This document shows, one piece after another, positions 44,008-55,186 of a stretch of 64,000 bases of DNA. The stretch covers positions 1-64,000 of the forward strand of contig JBBHKE010000897.1 in the NCBI GenBank assembly GCA_037447655.1, read 5' to 3'. The translations under genes and the position numbers were made by a program. The notes beneath the pieces were generated by a model. It saw only the letters and a list, made by a program, of their open reading frames with translations, had not been told where the DNA came from and did not search any database. This stretch comes from Zygnema cylindricum. Lineage: Eukaryota; Streptophyta; Zygnematophyceae; Zygnematales; Zygnemataceae. How positions within the stretch are numbered: the first letter of the stretch is position 1; every line of letters starts with the position of its first letter.

Positions 44008-44794
44008 TGACGGCTGTCAACGTCTACAATCTGTGGCCGCACGTTACTTTTTGGAACTGCTTATGACGTCCCATGTCTTATTGTGACATTGTAGACATAC
44101 CACCCTCCAGCCTGTGTCGTTTCATGATTGAAGACAATGCGCTTTACCTTTGCGTCTCCTATCCTGTCGAGGTGAAATGGCATCGGAATTTGAAGACCCC
44201 TGCAAAAAAAATCCGTACTCGAATAAAACAGACAAAACCAAACAAATTGTGTACTTTTCTTCGTCATATTAGAACGCAAACGGACAAAATATAGCGAATT
44301 CTGTAGTTTTCTTTGTCCTTGGAAATTGTATGAAATTTTTTGAAAATTACGGCACTTGCGAATTTATGTTCCTATTTTTTTATCGAATATACCTAGTTTA
44401 AAAACACATCGCGTATGTGTTTTAAACGTAAGGTTGAACATGACGTTTTTGTTGTGGAAGTGGGTCGAAAAACACAAGACGACAAATTATCATACATCCT
44501 AAGTTCTAGGATGACGCAATTATACTCTACAAATTTGTGATTATTTCGTACGGTTGCAACTTAAGTAGTAAAACACTAAATTTTAGAGGAAAAAAACCCT
44601 TACTTATGCACATGGGGACATACCCTTAGTGTAAAGATATTGAACGCTTATAAATTTAGCATAAAAAACCCAGGTTAGAGCAATGAATGAATTAGAGTAA
44701 AAAGATGCGACGGTGTACGAATCATCAGATTTTTGTACTTCTCCCTATTTTAGTATAAAGATCTTGATTGCAATTTTGTTGTAGGCGAACTCTA

Positions 44795-45760
44795 TGTAAT
44801 TCTGTAACCTCCATTGGTCCACAGAATGTCTAGCTTATACGAAGCTTATAGGACAATATTTGCACTTATGACCTTGGCAATGAATAAGTACCACCTTGGC
44901 ACGGAAAAACTTTGACCGATTACACCCCTGTGTAGCCTGGACTCCCCTAAGTTTGCAGCAAAAATAATCACTGAAATTGCTCACCCGAGCATTAAGTTAT
45001 GGCTGACCAAAGTTGGTCCATAAATACAAGTGAACTCTGCGAGAGAGGGTGAAAAACCAAAAATATTATAAGTCCTAAGCTACCACTCTAAACCTATTAC
45101 TAGCGTACTCGACCAATCACATGACTGTAAAAAACAAGAAGGTACAAGTACCGCTGTACTTCTTTTACGGTCATAGTACGGCATGGTCGGTCCACTGACG
45201 CGTGTCAGTTCCGGAGCCGTAGTTGCTCTTACATGATATCCGTTTTCCAACCATATGTTGCCACGTATCATCCGCCGACATCTGGTCCGCAAACCGCCAA
45301 ACTGCTTTTGCGGCATTCCGGCTCCACTGTGAGCCGTTCGATCAGACCCGGACATTTGATTTCGTATGTCGAAATTAAATGTTGATTCGTATATTTCGTG
45401 CGGTCCCGATTACGTGCGAACCGGTATGTTTCCATGCATAAATCGTCTCGTAAATAGTTAAATGGAATATTCGGCGTTGTACTTGTTTAAATTAATATCG
45501 CGCCTGATGCGTGTATCGATTACTTCAAGACCTACCGGATAAGGCGGACGGCCAGGCCGTACGGCTGTCATCCGGAGATCATTTGATCAATTCTCACAAT
45601 AGACAGTCTATATTTTGCAGAAAAACTATACTAGTGATCTGCCTGTCTCCTTAGCTGCTAGAGGCAGCCATCGCTGCCTCCAAGTCCTCAGTGACTACGA
45701 CAAGTATTAGGGATGCAGTAAAGTCACAAGACAGACTACAAAAAACCTCTCTTTTCAACA
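44795..45760 (-). repeat. 3' LTR of the Copia element
   Basis: 966 bp, TGTAATTCTG...CTTTTCAACA in + orientation. It contains the tRNA-like segment at 45527-45597. Confidence 0.85.
45527..45597 (+). ncRNA. tRNA-Arg-like segment in the 3' LTR
   Basis: AGACCTACCGGATAAGGCGG strongly resembles the 5' half of tRNA-Arg (acceptor strand plus D-arm/A-box). GACGG...CTGTC can pair as an anticodon stem. GGAGATCATTTGATCAATTC occupies the variable-loop/T-arm position with a degenerate B-box. Copy at 53384-53455 in the other LTR. Confidence 0.5.
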
Positions 45761-45773
45761 CTCCCTTTATTTT

Positions 45774-46130
45774 CTAGTCTATCTTTTGCTTCAATCCACA
45801 CTTTTCCCTACAAAATATCAATTTAGGAGAAGGAACCGGTTTAGTCATCATATTTGCTACCATCTCACCATCTGGTCTATATTCCAAACTAATGATTGTA
45901 TTCTCAACTTTCTCCCTAACAAAGCTCAAACGAATATCCATGTGTTTTGCTATAAAATGATGCTTAGGGTTTGCTGCAATTGCAATCGCAACTTGATTGT
46001 CACAAAATATCTTTTGTACTCCATTCTTCATGTATCCCAATCCTTGAAGCAAAGATTTCACCCACATTAATTCTTTCAGAGCTGAACAAAAGGCCATATA
46101 CTCAGCCTCCATAGTGGAATGAGCAATCAC
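45774..46130 (-). pseudogene. Copia RNase H domain
   Basis: On the - strand STMEAEYMAFCSALKELMWV and CDNQVAIAIAANPKHH, then HMDIRLSFVREKV, are the conserved Copia RNase H motifs with the catalytic Asp/Glu residues. The stop at 45774 is followed by the polypurine tract. It is separated from the RT frame by breaks near 46130-46430, so the polyprotein is not continuous. Confidence 0.8.
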
Positions 46131-46427
46131 CTTTTGTTGCTAACAGCCCCAACAGCAAGCCCCATTCCCAATATACAACACATACCCAGAAGTACACATC
46201 CTCATCGGAGCATCCCCATAACTGGCATCACTCCTAGTAGTGATGTCAGTATTATCCCCTCCCCGATACAATCACAAATCTCTCGTTCCTACCAAATATC
46301 GCATGACCATTTTGGGCGCTTCCCAATCTTTCTTCTTAGGATCATTCAAACTCCTACTTAATACTCCCACAGTTGCAACTATATCAGGACGAGTACAGTT
46401 CATAAAGTAGATCAAACTACCAACAAC

Positions 46428-47591
46428 CTATCTGTACGGAATAGTTTGCATGAACTTGCTTTCCTCAAGTCCTAGCTCATTATCCATGATCAAGACTCCC
46501 TCCTCTGAGCTCCCCTCATTTCCCTTCTTTAAGTCCATTGGAATCGTACAGCTATTTGCTTTTTCCATTTCATTTTTTTCAAGCATATTCCCAATTGCTT
46601 TCTTTTGAGTTAATATAATTAGTTTCTTTTCTCTATCCCTCTTCATTTGAATTCCCAAAAATGTACTTTACCTACCCCAAATATTTCATTTCAAATCTAC
46701 TCTTTAGATCCTTTTTCAATCTATTAATTTTTACCATTGATTTACTTAAAACAAGCAAATCATCAACATATATGACAATGAAAATTATACCTTCCTCATC
46801 CTCAAATAAGTAGATGGAATGATCTGAAGTGATTCGGATATATCCCAAACTTGTCAAAAACTCGTCCAGCTTTTTTTTCCATTGGCGTGGAGCTTGCTTT
46901 AGTCCATAAAGGGACTTTATCAATCTGCACACCTTGCTTTCCTCACCTTTCTCCACAAATCCTTTCGGTTGTCGCATGAAGATCTCTTTTTCGAATTCTC
47001 TGTGTAAGAAAGCGGTTTTGATGTCCATCTGGTGCACTTCCATGTCTTCCGCTGCCGCGAGACTAAGTAGAATCCAGACGGAGGGGAATCTAACAACTCT
47101 AGCAAAAGTCTCCTCATAATGGATTCCCTCCTTCTGTGTGAACTCCCTTTGCCACTAATCTGGCTTTGTATCGCTCGATACTGTTATCTGGATTGAGCTT
47201 CAACTTCAATACCCACTTGCATCCTATTGGTTTTCTATCCAGAGGACAATCCACCAATTCCCAAGTATTTGCTTCCATAATGGAAGCCATCTCATCATTA
47301 ATAACAGTCACCCATCTACCACCTCGGACTATTAAGTGCTTCTTAGTAAGTCTGGGGTTCGCTCAAATGTGACAGCTTAGTTACCTTGTCGTTCACTTGT
47401 CTCTCTTGAAGTCTCTTGCTGCTTCTCCTTCCTCTTGCAAATTCTGACGCTGGGATGAAGCGTAATCTCGGAATTCTCTGAACAACTTCACCTTCTCCCC
47501 TATCCCTGGAGTCCATCTCCGCTCGTTCATCGTCCATTTCCAGTATTTCCTCGTTTTCTTCCTCGGTTTGAATTGGAAGTTGTGACTCCAA
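46428..47591 (-). pseudogene. Copia reverse transcriptase, frameshifted
   Basis: - strand frames give NTWELVDCPLDRKPIGCKWV and YKARLVAKG, then HQMDIKTAFLHREFEKEIFM, SLYGLKQAPRQWKKKLDEF and the catalytic YVDDLL. Breaks lie near 47114-47150 and 46665. The upstream part (47343-47591) is the acidic linker that normally follows integrase. The catalytic YVDD is intact but the reading frame is not. Confidence 0.8.
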
Positions 47592-47742
47592 AAGAGGGTC
47601 ACTCTCGATCAGATTTTTCTCTTCCGCTGCACGGTCATGCTTAACTTGAGTTCGGTTAGTACAATCTACATCTAACTCACTTTTGGATTCAATTATAATT
47701 CTGACCGGTTAAGTGTACTTAAAGGGATCTATGGATTTTCCT

Positions 47743-48240
47743 TCATCCATCTAGATCCACATATCCCAATCTTTTATGCCACATCATCAAATCACTTACA
47801 CCAGCATAGTAAACTCTTGTCTTTCCATTACTCAAATTTATCCTAAACATTCCTTGGCTACCCTTTTCAACTGTGAAGTACACTTCATTCTCATAGCTAG
47901 CAACAAAGACTCCTTTCTTAGTACTAGTCTCAAAGCCCTTATCATTTAAAATCGACGTAGAGATTAGATGCTTGTCCAACTCCAAAATAAAAAAAACATC
48001 AGAGAAAGTGACTATAGATGTCTTTCCATCAACTAAGACTCTCAGATCCAGTGATCCCACTGAATTAGTGGTTACTATTCTCCCATCCCCATACTCTACC
48101 TCTACAATAGGGATCTTTCTCATTTTGGTAAACAATTGCTTTTCTCTACACATATGCATAGAGGCTCCTGAATTAATGATCCATCCTTCTTCAGAAGCTT
48201 TTTTCACTCCACCGAAAGCACACTTTTGCCTCCTTAGAAT
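47743..48240 (-). pseudogene. Copia protease and GAG-pre-integrase, integrase core missing
   Basis: The - strand motif GWIINSGASMHMC is the Copia protease site, where D-S-G is expected; here the catalytic Asp is Asn. It runs on to the pre-integrase motif MMWHKRLGYVDL and then, within about 150 bp, to the post-integrase linker. The whole integrase catalytic core is absent. The upstream side is cut off by the inserted fragment at about 48243. Confidence 0.75.
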
Positions 48241-48242
48241 TT

Positions 48243-51200
48243 TTGGCTCACCTGTTTGACGAAGGATTGGAAAACAAAGAAATTTATAATATGTCAGGGA
48301 AATCCGTGGCCTTTAATGGTTCCAATTATGCCGTTTGGAAGAAGTTTATTTCAGGCCAACTTATTCTCAAGAAGCTTTGGAGAATTATCAATGGAGAAGA
48401 GAAAATGCCACTCGAGAGTAAAGCACGTGCTCAATAGAGGTTGAAGGATATTGCGGCAACGACCGGTTTGATGAAGAATTGCACTTCTTCCGTGCTTGAT
48501 CATTTTCTCGCTCACGACACGGCCCATGAGTGTTGGCAAGCACTTGAGGAGCAATATGAGAAAGGCGTTGAGAACAAGGGTCAATATGTTTATACGAACT
48601 TTATGAATTTTAAAATCACGTCAAGTGAATTGATGGATGATGCCGTCAAGCGCTTCAATATTATACACAAGCAATTAATCAACAATGGCCGAGTTATCTT
48701 GGATGCGGATAAGTTAAGCGTTTTTTTTAATGCTTTACCGGAGAGGCTTTCGCATCTTAAAGCTATTTTACAAGCGAAAGCGGATAACACTTTCGGATTC
48801 ACCGTCAATTTTATAAAAATGTCAGAGGGAACTCCATCGGCTTCTTCAAGTGGGGGAGGAGGAGTTCTCAACTCTACTACTCTCGAAACCCCGGATCTTA
48901 ACTATGCCGGTGGTAGAGGAGGTGGTAGAGGAGGTGGCTTGAGAGGTGGTGGTGGCGGCCGAGGCAACAAGAGGGATCAAGGTCGTCCACCGAAGGTCCC
49001 TTCGTATCTTTCCAATGTGACATGCTACCGGTGTAACCGGCTTGGACATTTGTCTTTATCTTGTCCAGATAAGGATAAACAATGTCATTTTTGCGGTAAA
49101 TGGGGGCATATGATCCCTCAATGTTATCGAAGAGTGGAGATTGCGGAAGTGGAAGAGGAGGTAGAGAAGGTGATAGAGGCGCCCGAGGTGGCGGCCGAGG
49201 AGGACGCTGCGGTGGTGGTCGTGATTACGGTAATGCAAATTACTTTGACTATGGTAATGAAACTGTTGATGATTTTTCGGTTCTTAACCTTACCCTTGAT
49301 TCGGTAAGTAGTGGAGGAAATTTGGAGAAAGAGTGGATCATTGATATGGGGGCATCTCACCATGTTTGCACGGATGCCACCTTGTTTGATGACATGAGAG
49401 AACTTACGGTTCCAAAGTTTATTACGGTTGCAAGCAGCCATTTCATTTCGGTTGGTACGGTTGGCACGGTTCGGCTTGATCTTCTTTCATCGGAATTGAT
49501 GGGTAAGAGAGATCGACGGAGTATCGTCTACAAAATACTCTTTATATTTTGGACGATTCAATTAATTTGGTAAGCGTTCCACAAATACAAAAGAGTGGTG
49601 GAAGTTTACTTGCGAGAGGTGATCAATCTATCGAGATTTGGAATGAGAAGGGGAATGTAATTGGAGAAGGAGTTGTAACGGATGCGAATCATAGTTGGCT
49701 CTTATGGAGGAGGCCGAAATCTAAAGTTCCCACCGAGGGAATTTCACATCAAATTTCGGAGTTGAAAGGTGATCTTACCATATGGCATCATCGAATGTGT
49801 CACACATCCGAGGTAAGTTTGAAGAAGATGATTCATCATTCTTCGGTGAGGGATTTGGACCTTGCATCCGGTGAGAAGGTGAACTGATGCGGAGGATGTA
49901 GCAAAAGACGTCAAATTCGGAAATCCCATCCGAATAAAGACATCAAGCATCGAGCTCAAAGTCCTTTGAGGTTGTCCACATTGATCTTTGAGGACATAGT
50001 AAACCCGAGACAATTGGAGGGAATAAGTATACTTTGGTAATTGTTGATGACTTCTCTCGGAAGTCATGGGTGTATTTATTGAAAAAGAAATCGGATGCAT
50101 TTGAAAAATTTAAAGAATGGCATGTAATGGCCGAAAGGCAAATTGATAAGAAACTTAAATCCATACGGTCGGACAATGGAGGGGAGTTTGTTGTTTTTGA
50201 GGGGAATTGTAAGGAGTGGGGGATAAGGCATCAATTCACGGCGCCTTATTCTCCGGAGTCAAATGGAGTGGCCGAGAGGAAGAATCGTACCTTACAAGAA
50301 ATGGTCCGTGCGATGGTTCATAGCTCCGGACGAGAGATGTTTTTGTGGGAAGATGTGATTCTTACGGCGAATTATATTTGTAACCGAAGACTCACTTTGG
50401 TTACCGGAAGTAAAACACCGGGGGAGTTAAAGAGTGGGAGAAAGCCCACGGTTTATCATTTGAGAATTTGGGGATATCATGCTACTGTTTATGTGGAATC
50501 AATCAAGAGGAAGGGGACATTTGCTCCAAGGTGTTGGCCGAGAATTTTTGTTGGTTATAGTGCGAAAGGGAATTTGTACCGAGTGTATGATCCGGCTCCT
50601 CACACCGTGGAGGAATCTCGGAATGTGGATTTTCATGAGGATCTCAAATCCGCCATGAATTCCATTGGGAAATTTAAGGAAAATTTGGATTTTAATGAGG
50701 AGAGTGAAATTGAGAGTTTTCCGTACATTGGGGATTCGGAATCCGATGTGGAACCAAATGAGAAAACTAAAAAAAAGAATTTGAAGAAATCGGTTGAAAT
50801 TGAATTTGAAACAAAGAGTAATGAATCTTTGGATTCATGAGTGCCTTCAAACATTCGGAAATCTCAAAGCTCTAAATCGAGTTCTAAATCGAGTGAGAAG
50901 GAAATTGAAATTGAATCCGAGGAAGAGAAAGATGAGAAAGAGGAGGAACAAGTTATTAGGAGGAGCTCTCGGATTACAAAGGAGAAGAAACCAGAGAAAC
51001 TTACTTACGATCGAAAAGGGGAAAATGCATCCAATTCGCATTATTTTTTTTCCGATGCTAAGAAGACGAAGTTTCTTTTGTAGCAATCACTTATAGAAAA
51101 TATGACCGGCGACCCTCAATCTTATGTCAAGGCTAAGAGTTCGGTTGATTAGGAGAGTAAGTGGAAACTGGCGTGGGAGAAAGAATTTAAGTCGGTGGTT

Positions 51201-51590
51201 GATAATCGAACTTTTGAGGAAGTGAAATTACCAGAGGGGAAAAAGGCGATTGATGCAAAGTGGGTCTTTAAAACCAAAACTGGAGCGTCGGGTGATATAA
51301 TTAAATACAAGGCGAGGCTTGTTTGTAAGGGGTTCCAACAACGTGAGGGAATCGATTTTCATGAGAGTTATGCTCTCGTGGTGAAGTTCGACTCACTACG
51401 GATTATTATTGCAATTGCAGCGATGGGGAAGAAGCACATCCATCAAATAGACGTTGAAACCGCATTTTAAATGGTGAGTTGGAGGAAGAGGTATTTATGA
51501 AGGTATCGGAAGGTGTCTCTCCTTTGCATGAAGGAAATATATGGCGTTTGCGAAAGTCATTAAATGGTTTGAAACAAGCACCACGCACTA
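48243..51590 (+). pseudogene. LTR-less Copia fragment (gag to mid-RT), antiparallel insertion
   Basis: + strand order: gag (FNGSNYAVWKKF..., 48290-48870), Gly-rich linker and two zinc knuckles (CYRCNRLGHLSLSC, CHFCGKWGHMIPQC, 49020-49130), protease (EWIIDMGASHHVC, Met for Ser), pre-integrase (IWHHRMCHTSEV), integrase (SDNGGEF, ESNGVAERKNRTL, 50034-50420), then RT cut after SLNGLKQAPR. Lesions: a stop at 48435, shifts near 49135 and 49540, and stops at 49885, 50838, 51081 and 51150. No LTR, primer site or polypurine tract bounds it. It belongs to a different Copia lineage from the host element. Confidence 0.8.
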
Positions 51591-52302
51591 ACTCCTCGTT
51601 GAGGAGAAGTTCTCCATCGTCATCATCGGCATCCTCTCCCACGACTTGTGTCGCCACAAACGCCTAATTTTTCCTCGCGGCCGGTTTTCCAATCGATTCC
51701 TCCTTCAATCTCAACTCTGTCGACTTAGTGCACTCCGCCATGTAGTGTCCCGACTTCTTACAAAAATGGCAAAGCCCTTTCGAAGCCCTCGGTCCAGATC
51801 CGTCATGGTTTCCTCTTCCTCCTCCACCTAAGTTTCCATAAGGTTTCTTGGAATCCTTATCCCCCCATTTAGCACCAGCAGCCAATGCCTGAACACTCTT
51901 TCCTCTCCGAATCTCAATAGTGCTTTCCCGAACCAAAATCATTCCCACAACGGAGTTCCAGATCCATCGATGATCTGGCAAAACCTGAACCCTGTTAACA
52001 ATGTATTCATAAATATCTGGCAGTTTCATCAACAAAGTATTCACCTTCTCTTTGTCGATTTCCCTTTTCCCTGCACTCTTCAACTCCATAAATAACCCGG
52101 CCAAGTCATTGCAAAAATCTAACATCCTTCCACCTTTGTACACATATGCCTGTACCTTGTGATCTGCCAGCTTCTGCTGCTGAATCGTACCACTCTTGTA
52201 AATGTTGACAAGAGCCTCCCACAACTCGTCCACCCTGTCCAGATCAAGATGAGGTGTAGCCACTGCTTCGGTGAGACGCCCGAGAATAAAATGAGTCGCC
52301 AC
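51591..52302 (-). pseudogene. Copia gag of the outer element
   Basis: The - strand frame has a Copia gag core (ATHFILGRLTEAV, LWEALVNIYKSG, LLMKLPDIYEYIV) and one zinc knuckle CHFCKKSGHYMAEC near its end, followed after a stop by an acidic stretch (EDADDDDGELLL) cut by the junction at about 51590. It is the 5' part of the element whose protease resumes at 48240. Confidence 0.75.
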
Positions 52303-52654
52303 GGTATTGTTGAAATCCCAGATTTCACTATCATTAGCTTAGGTTTTCTGAACATCTGCTACCGGAACCGATCCAGTAGGCATCGGTGTGAGTTTCTCAT
52401 TCCTCTTCTCCTTCCCTATATCCTACACGATGCTTTCTCCAACATCCTCCACCACCTCTGCCCCCGCAGATCCTCATGTGAACCGAGATCCTCCAAACCC
52501 TGGTGGAACTCCCAATTTTGCGGATGGGCGACGCACACGACCACTTACAATGCCCCATAGCCTTTTTTCAAAAAATGCAATCCTCATCATGGTTTCTCAA
52601 TAAATGAACATTGTTCCATTGAAAATGGGCACCCTAGTGGGTGGACCCATAACG

Positions 52655-53605
52655 TGTAATTCTGTGACCTCCTTTGGTCCACAGAATGTCCAGCTTATAT
52701 GAAGCCTCTAGGATAATATTTGCACTTTTGACTTTGGCAATGAATAAATGCCACCTTCGCACGCAAATTTTTTGACCGACTCTACCCTTGGGTAGCCTAG
52801 ACTCCCCTGAGTTTGCAGCAAAAAGAATTACTAAAATTGCTCACCCGAGCATTAAGTTATGGTTGACGAAAGTTGGTCAATAAATACAAGTACACTCTGG
52901 GAGAGGATGAAAAACCAAAACTATTCTAAGTCCTAAGATACCTCTCTAAACCTATTGCTAGGGTACTTGACCAATCACATGACTGTAAAAAAAAAAAAGG
53001 TAGAAGTACCGCTCTAGTTCTTGTACGGCCATAGTAGAGCATGGCTGGTCCACTGACGCGTGTTAGTTCCGGAGTCGTAGTTGCTCCTCTCGTGATATCC
53101 GTTGTCCAACCATATGTTGCCACGTGTCATCCGCTGACATCTGGTCCGCAAACTGCCAAACTGCTATTGCGGCATTCTGTCTCCACTGTGAGCCGTTTGA
53201 TCAGACCCGGACATTTGAATTCGTCCGTCGAAATTAAATGTCGATTCGTATATTTTGTGCGGTCCCGATTTTGTGCGGACCGGTATGTTTCCATGCATAA
53301 ATTGTCCTGTAAATAGTTAAATGGAATATCCGGCGCTGTACCTGTTTAAATTAATATTGCGCCTGATGCGTGTATCGATTACTTCAAGACCTACCAGAAA
53401 AGGACACCTAGGCTGTACGGCTGTCATCCGGAGATCATTGGATCAAGTCTCACAATTGACAGTCTATATTTTGCAGAAAAACTATTATAGTGATCTGCTT
53501 GTCTCCTTAGGTTCTTGGCTGCTTGCAAGTCCTCAGTGACTACGGCAAGTATGAGGGCTGCAGTAAAGTCACAAGGTAGACTACAAAACACCTCTCTTTT
53601 CAACA
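52655..53605 (-). repeat. 5' LTR of the Copia element
   Basis: 951 bp, TGTAATTCTGTG...TTTTCAACA in + orientation. About 15 bp shorter than its partner and with a shared tRNA-like segment at 53384-53455, somewhat more decayed (CCTACCAGAAAAGGAC). Confidence 0.85.
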
Positions 53606-53758
53606 CTGTACCCGAATTAGAATTATCTAAATTAGAGTTATGAATAAATTAGATTAATTTTTTTCTTCAAAAACGCAAGAAATCCAAACTACAGTTAATT
53701 GCACTAATTATTTTCTCACAATAATTATTTCTTAACGCTAATAACGGTTCACGATGTA
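53606..53758. mobile_element. Right half of a MITE split by the Copia element
   Basis: It ends CTAATAACGGTTCACGATGT, a mariner-like TIR. The left flank of the Copia (44695-44750, GATGCGACGGTGTACGAATC) matches the interior of the same MITE family at 42390-42440, so the Copia landed within a MITE. Confidence 0.55.
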
Positions 53759-53769
53759 GCGTTAGGTAT

Positions 53770-53880
53770 CGACAAAATTCTTATCACTATAAATTCGATA
53801 TTCGAATATCGAGCGGTATGACGGCCCGATATATCGCATCGGGACCAACAAACTTTACCGCGATATATTTTGTGGGAGGT
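53770..53880. repeat. Palindrome cluster related to 41890-42030
   Basis: ATTCGATATTCGAATATCGA, CCCGATATATCGCATCGGGA and CCGCGATATAT, with CCAACA between. It matches the earlier cluster in reverse complement (TGTTGGTC...CGATATATCG). Confidence 0.6.
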
Positions 53881-54216
53881 TGGTGTCCTTCCATATCTTG
53901 TACAGAATATATCGTACAAAAATATGTACACCTCCGCCCTCCCCCTCTATCGTTTCGGTCGTTTTCCCTGCGGGGGAGGGTGGCGTTTGAATTTTTTCAG
54001 CAGACTAGCGTACGGAGTTGCGTACGGAGGTATCAAAAAAGACACAAAACGAATATCACTAAGAGCCCCTCGATACACACCATTAATAAAATAAATAAAT
54101 AAAAAACGATCGTGATAATTTTTTTAGTACATCAAATATAATTTAGCTTATACTGAGGAGAATATTATCTTCTGCCATATTTTCAAATTTGAGTTTATTT
54201 TTTCCACTAAGTAATG

Positions 54217-55186
54217 TGCAATTCTGTGTCCTCTATTGGACTACAGAAATCACGAAGCCTCTAGATAGATTTTAACTCACCCACTTCAAGCCACAACCAC
54301 TGCTGCCCAAGAAGGCAGACTGGCGGTCTGATTGCACCACTGTGCAGCCTGGACTCTCTTGTGTCCGTACCAACCGATAAGTTATGAGGTGGCAAAGATT
54401 CCAATTTATAGAAAGCTCCCAAGGGAGAGGTGACTCTCTAAAAAATATTCTAAGTCCTACTTCGCTCTCACAACCCCTATCTAAAAATGTACGACCCAAT
54501 CACATAACTGTAAAGTAAAGAAAAGTACTACGGCCGATGTCCTTTCTGTACGGCATGTGTACGACAAGGCCGCTGAGTGGACGCGTGTCAAACTTGCACT
54601 CGTTCGTACGCTCCCCAGAATTCCTACGACCAAATGTCCCTCCACGTGGCGCCAGGTCATGCCATGTCCATAAACGTCAAAGTGACCATTCTAGGATCCC
54701 TACAACGATGTATGTCGTAGAATTAAATCTTCCATTAAATTTTAGCCGTCGAAACAAATGTCCGATTCATTTGTTTCGTGGGAAATGACGTCGCACTAAA
54801 CTTTAACTAGTTCTATGTTCATTCGTTCATATTTTAGTTAATCGATTTAAGGATGGTATATTAGTTTAAATAGATATCAAACCCTATGTATCCTAACAGA
54901 CTTTTACGACAGACTAGTTAAAGCTAACAGCTACGCTGCGTTTTGTCGGTCGGAGGTTCGAGTCCTGCCGGACTCATCCTTTTGTTGAGAGTGACTTAAG
55001 TCACTTTTAAGTCCTGCCTATGGAGCTGAGGCAGCCATGGCTCCATCACTCTCTCTCACCTTCAGTGACTACAACAAGTATAGGGGCGAGAGAGAAGAGA
55101 TGGAGGCAGACTGCCTGCACTTTTCTTATCTTTTTTCGCTAATCTATGTAGACCTAGAAAATACCCCAAAACTAGTTATTTCAACA
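54217..55186 (+). mobile_element. Solo LTR (Copia clade), 5-bp TSD TAATG
   Basis: It starts TGCAATTCTGTGTCC and ends TTATTTCAACA, flanked by TAATG at 54212-54216 and 55187-55191. It shares ACCACTGTGCAGCCTGGACT and CAGCCATGGCT/TTCAGTGACTACAA blocks with the other LTRs. The tRNA-like segment lies at 54909-54978. Confidence 0.85.
54909..54978 (+). ncRNA. tRNA-like segment inside the solo LTR
   Basis: CTAGTTAAAGCTAACAGC sits where a D-arm/A-box would. GGAGGTTCGAGTCCTGC is a T-arm with loop TTCGAGT and a consensus B-box GGTTCGAGTCC. This copy has the best B-box of the family. Confidence 0.5.

Larger units (their letters stand above)
42762..44625. mobile_element. Harbinger-like element interrupted by a solo LTR
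   Basis: The left end is GGGTATGTCCCTAGG and the right end CATGGGGACATACCC, flanked by TCA (42759-42761) and TTA (44626-44628). Without the LTR and one TSD copy it is about 754 bp, close to the 777-bp relative at 3082-3858. It carries the same TGTAGAC/GTCTACA words. Confidence 0.65.
44795..53605 (-). mobile_element. Copia retrotransposon with both LTRs, carrying a nested Copia fragment
   Basis: LTRs at 44795-45760 and 52655-53605 are flanked by CTCTA (44790-44794) and CTGTA (53606-53610), a 4 of 5 target duplication. The internal domain reads on the - strand: gag, protease, RT, RNase H, which is Copia order; the integrase core is deleted. A purine tract (AAATAAAGGGAG on the - strand) abuts the low-coordinate LTR, as a polypurine tract should. 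No classic initiator-Met primer site (TGGTATCAGAGC) is seen next to the other LTR. The interval 48243-51590 is an inserted antiparallel Copia fragment. Outside, 44640-44794 and 53606-53758 are the halves of a MITE it entered. Confidence 0.85.

Noticed and set aside
52625-52654. Canonical initiator-Met primer-binding site beside the 5' LTR
   Set aside because: The - strand after the LTR begins CGTTATGGGTCCACC, not TGGTATCAGAGC; I could not assign the primer.
54930-54978. A functional tRNA gene at the good B-box
   Set aside because: Acceptor and D-arm pairing are not convincing, and it lies at the fixed position of the tRNA-like segment in an LTR.
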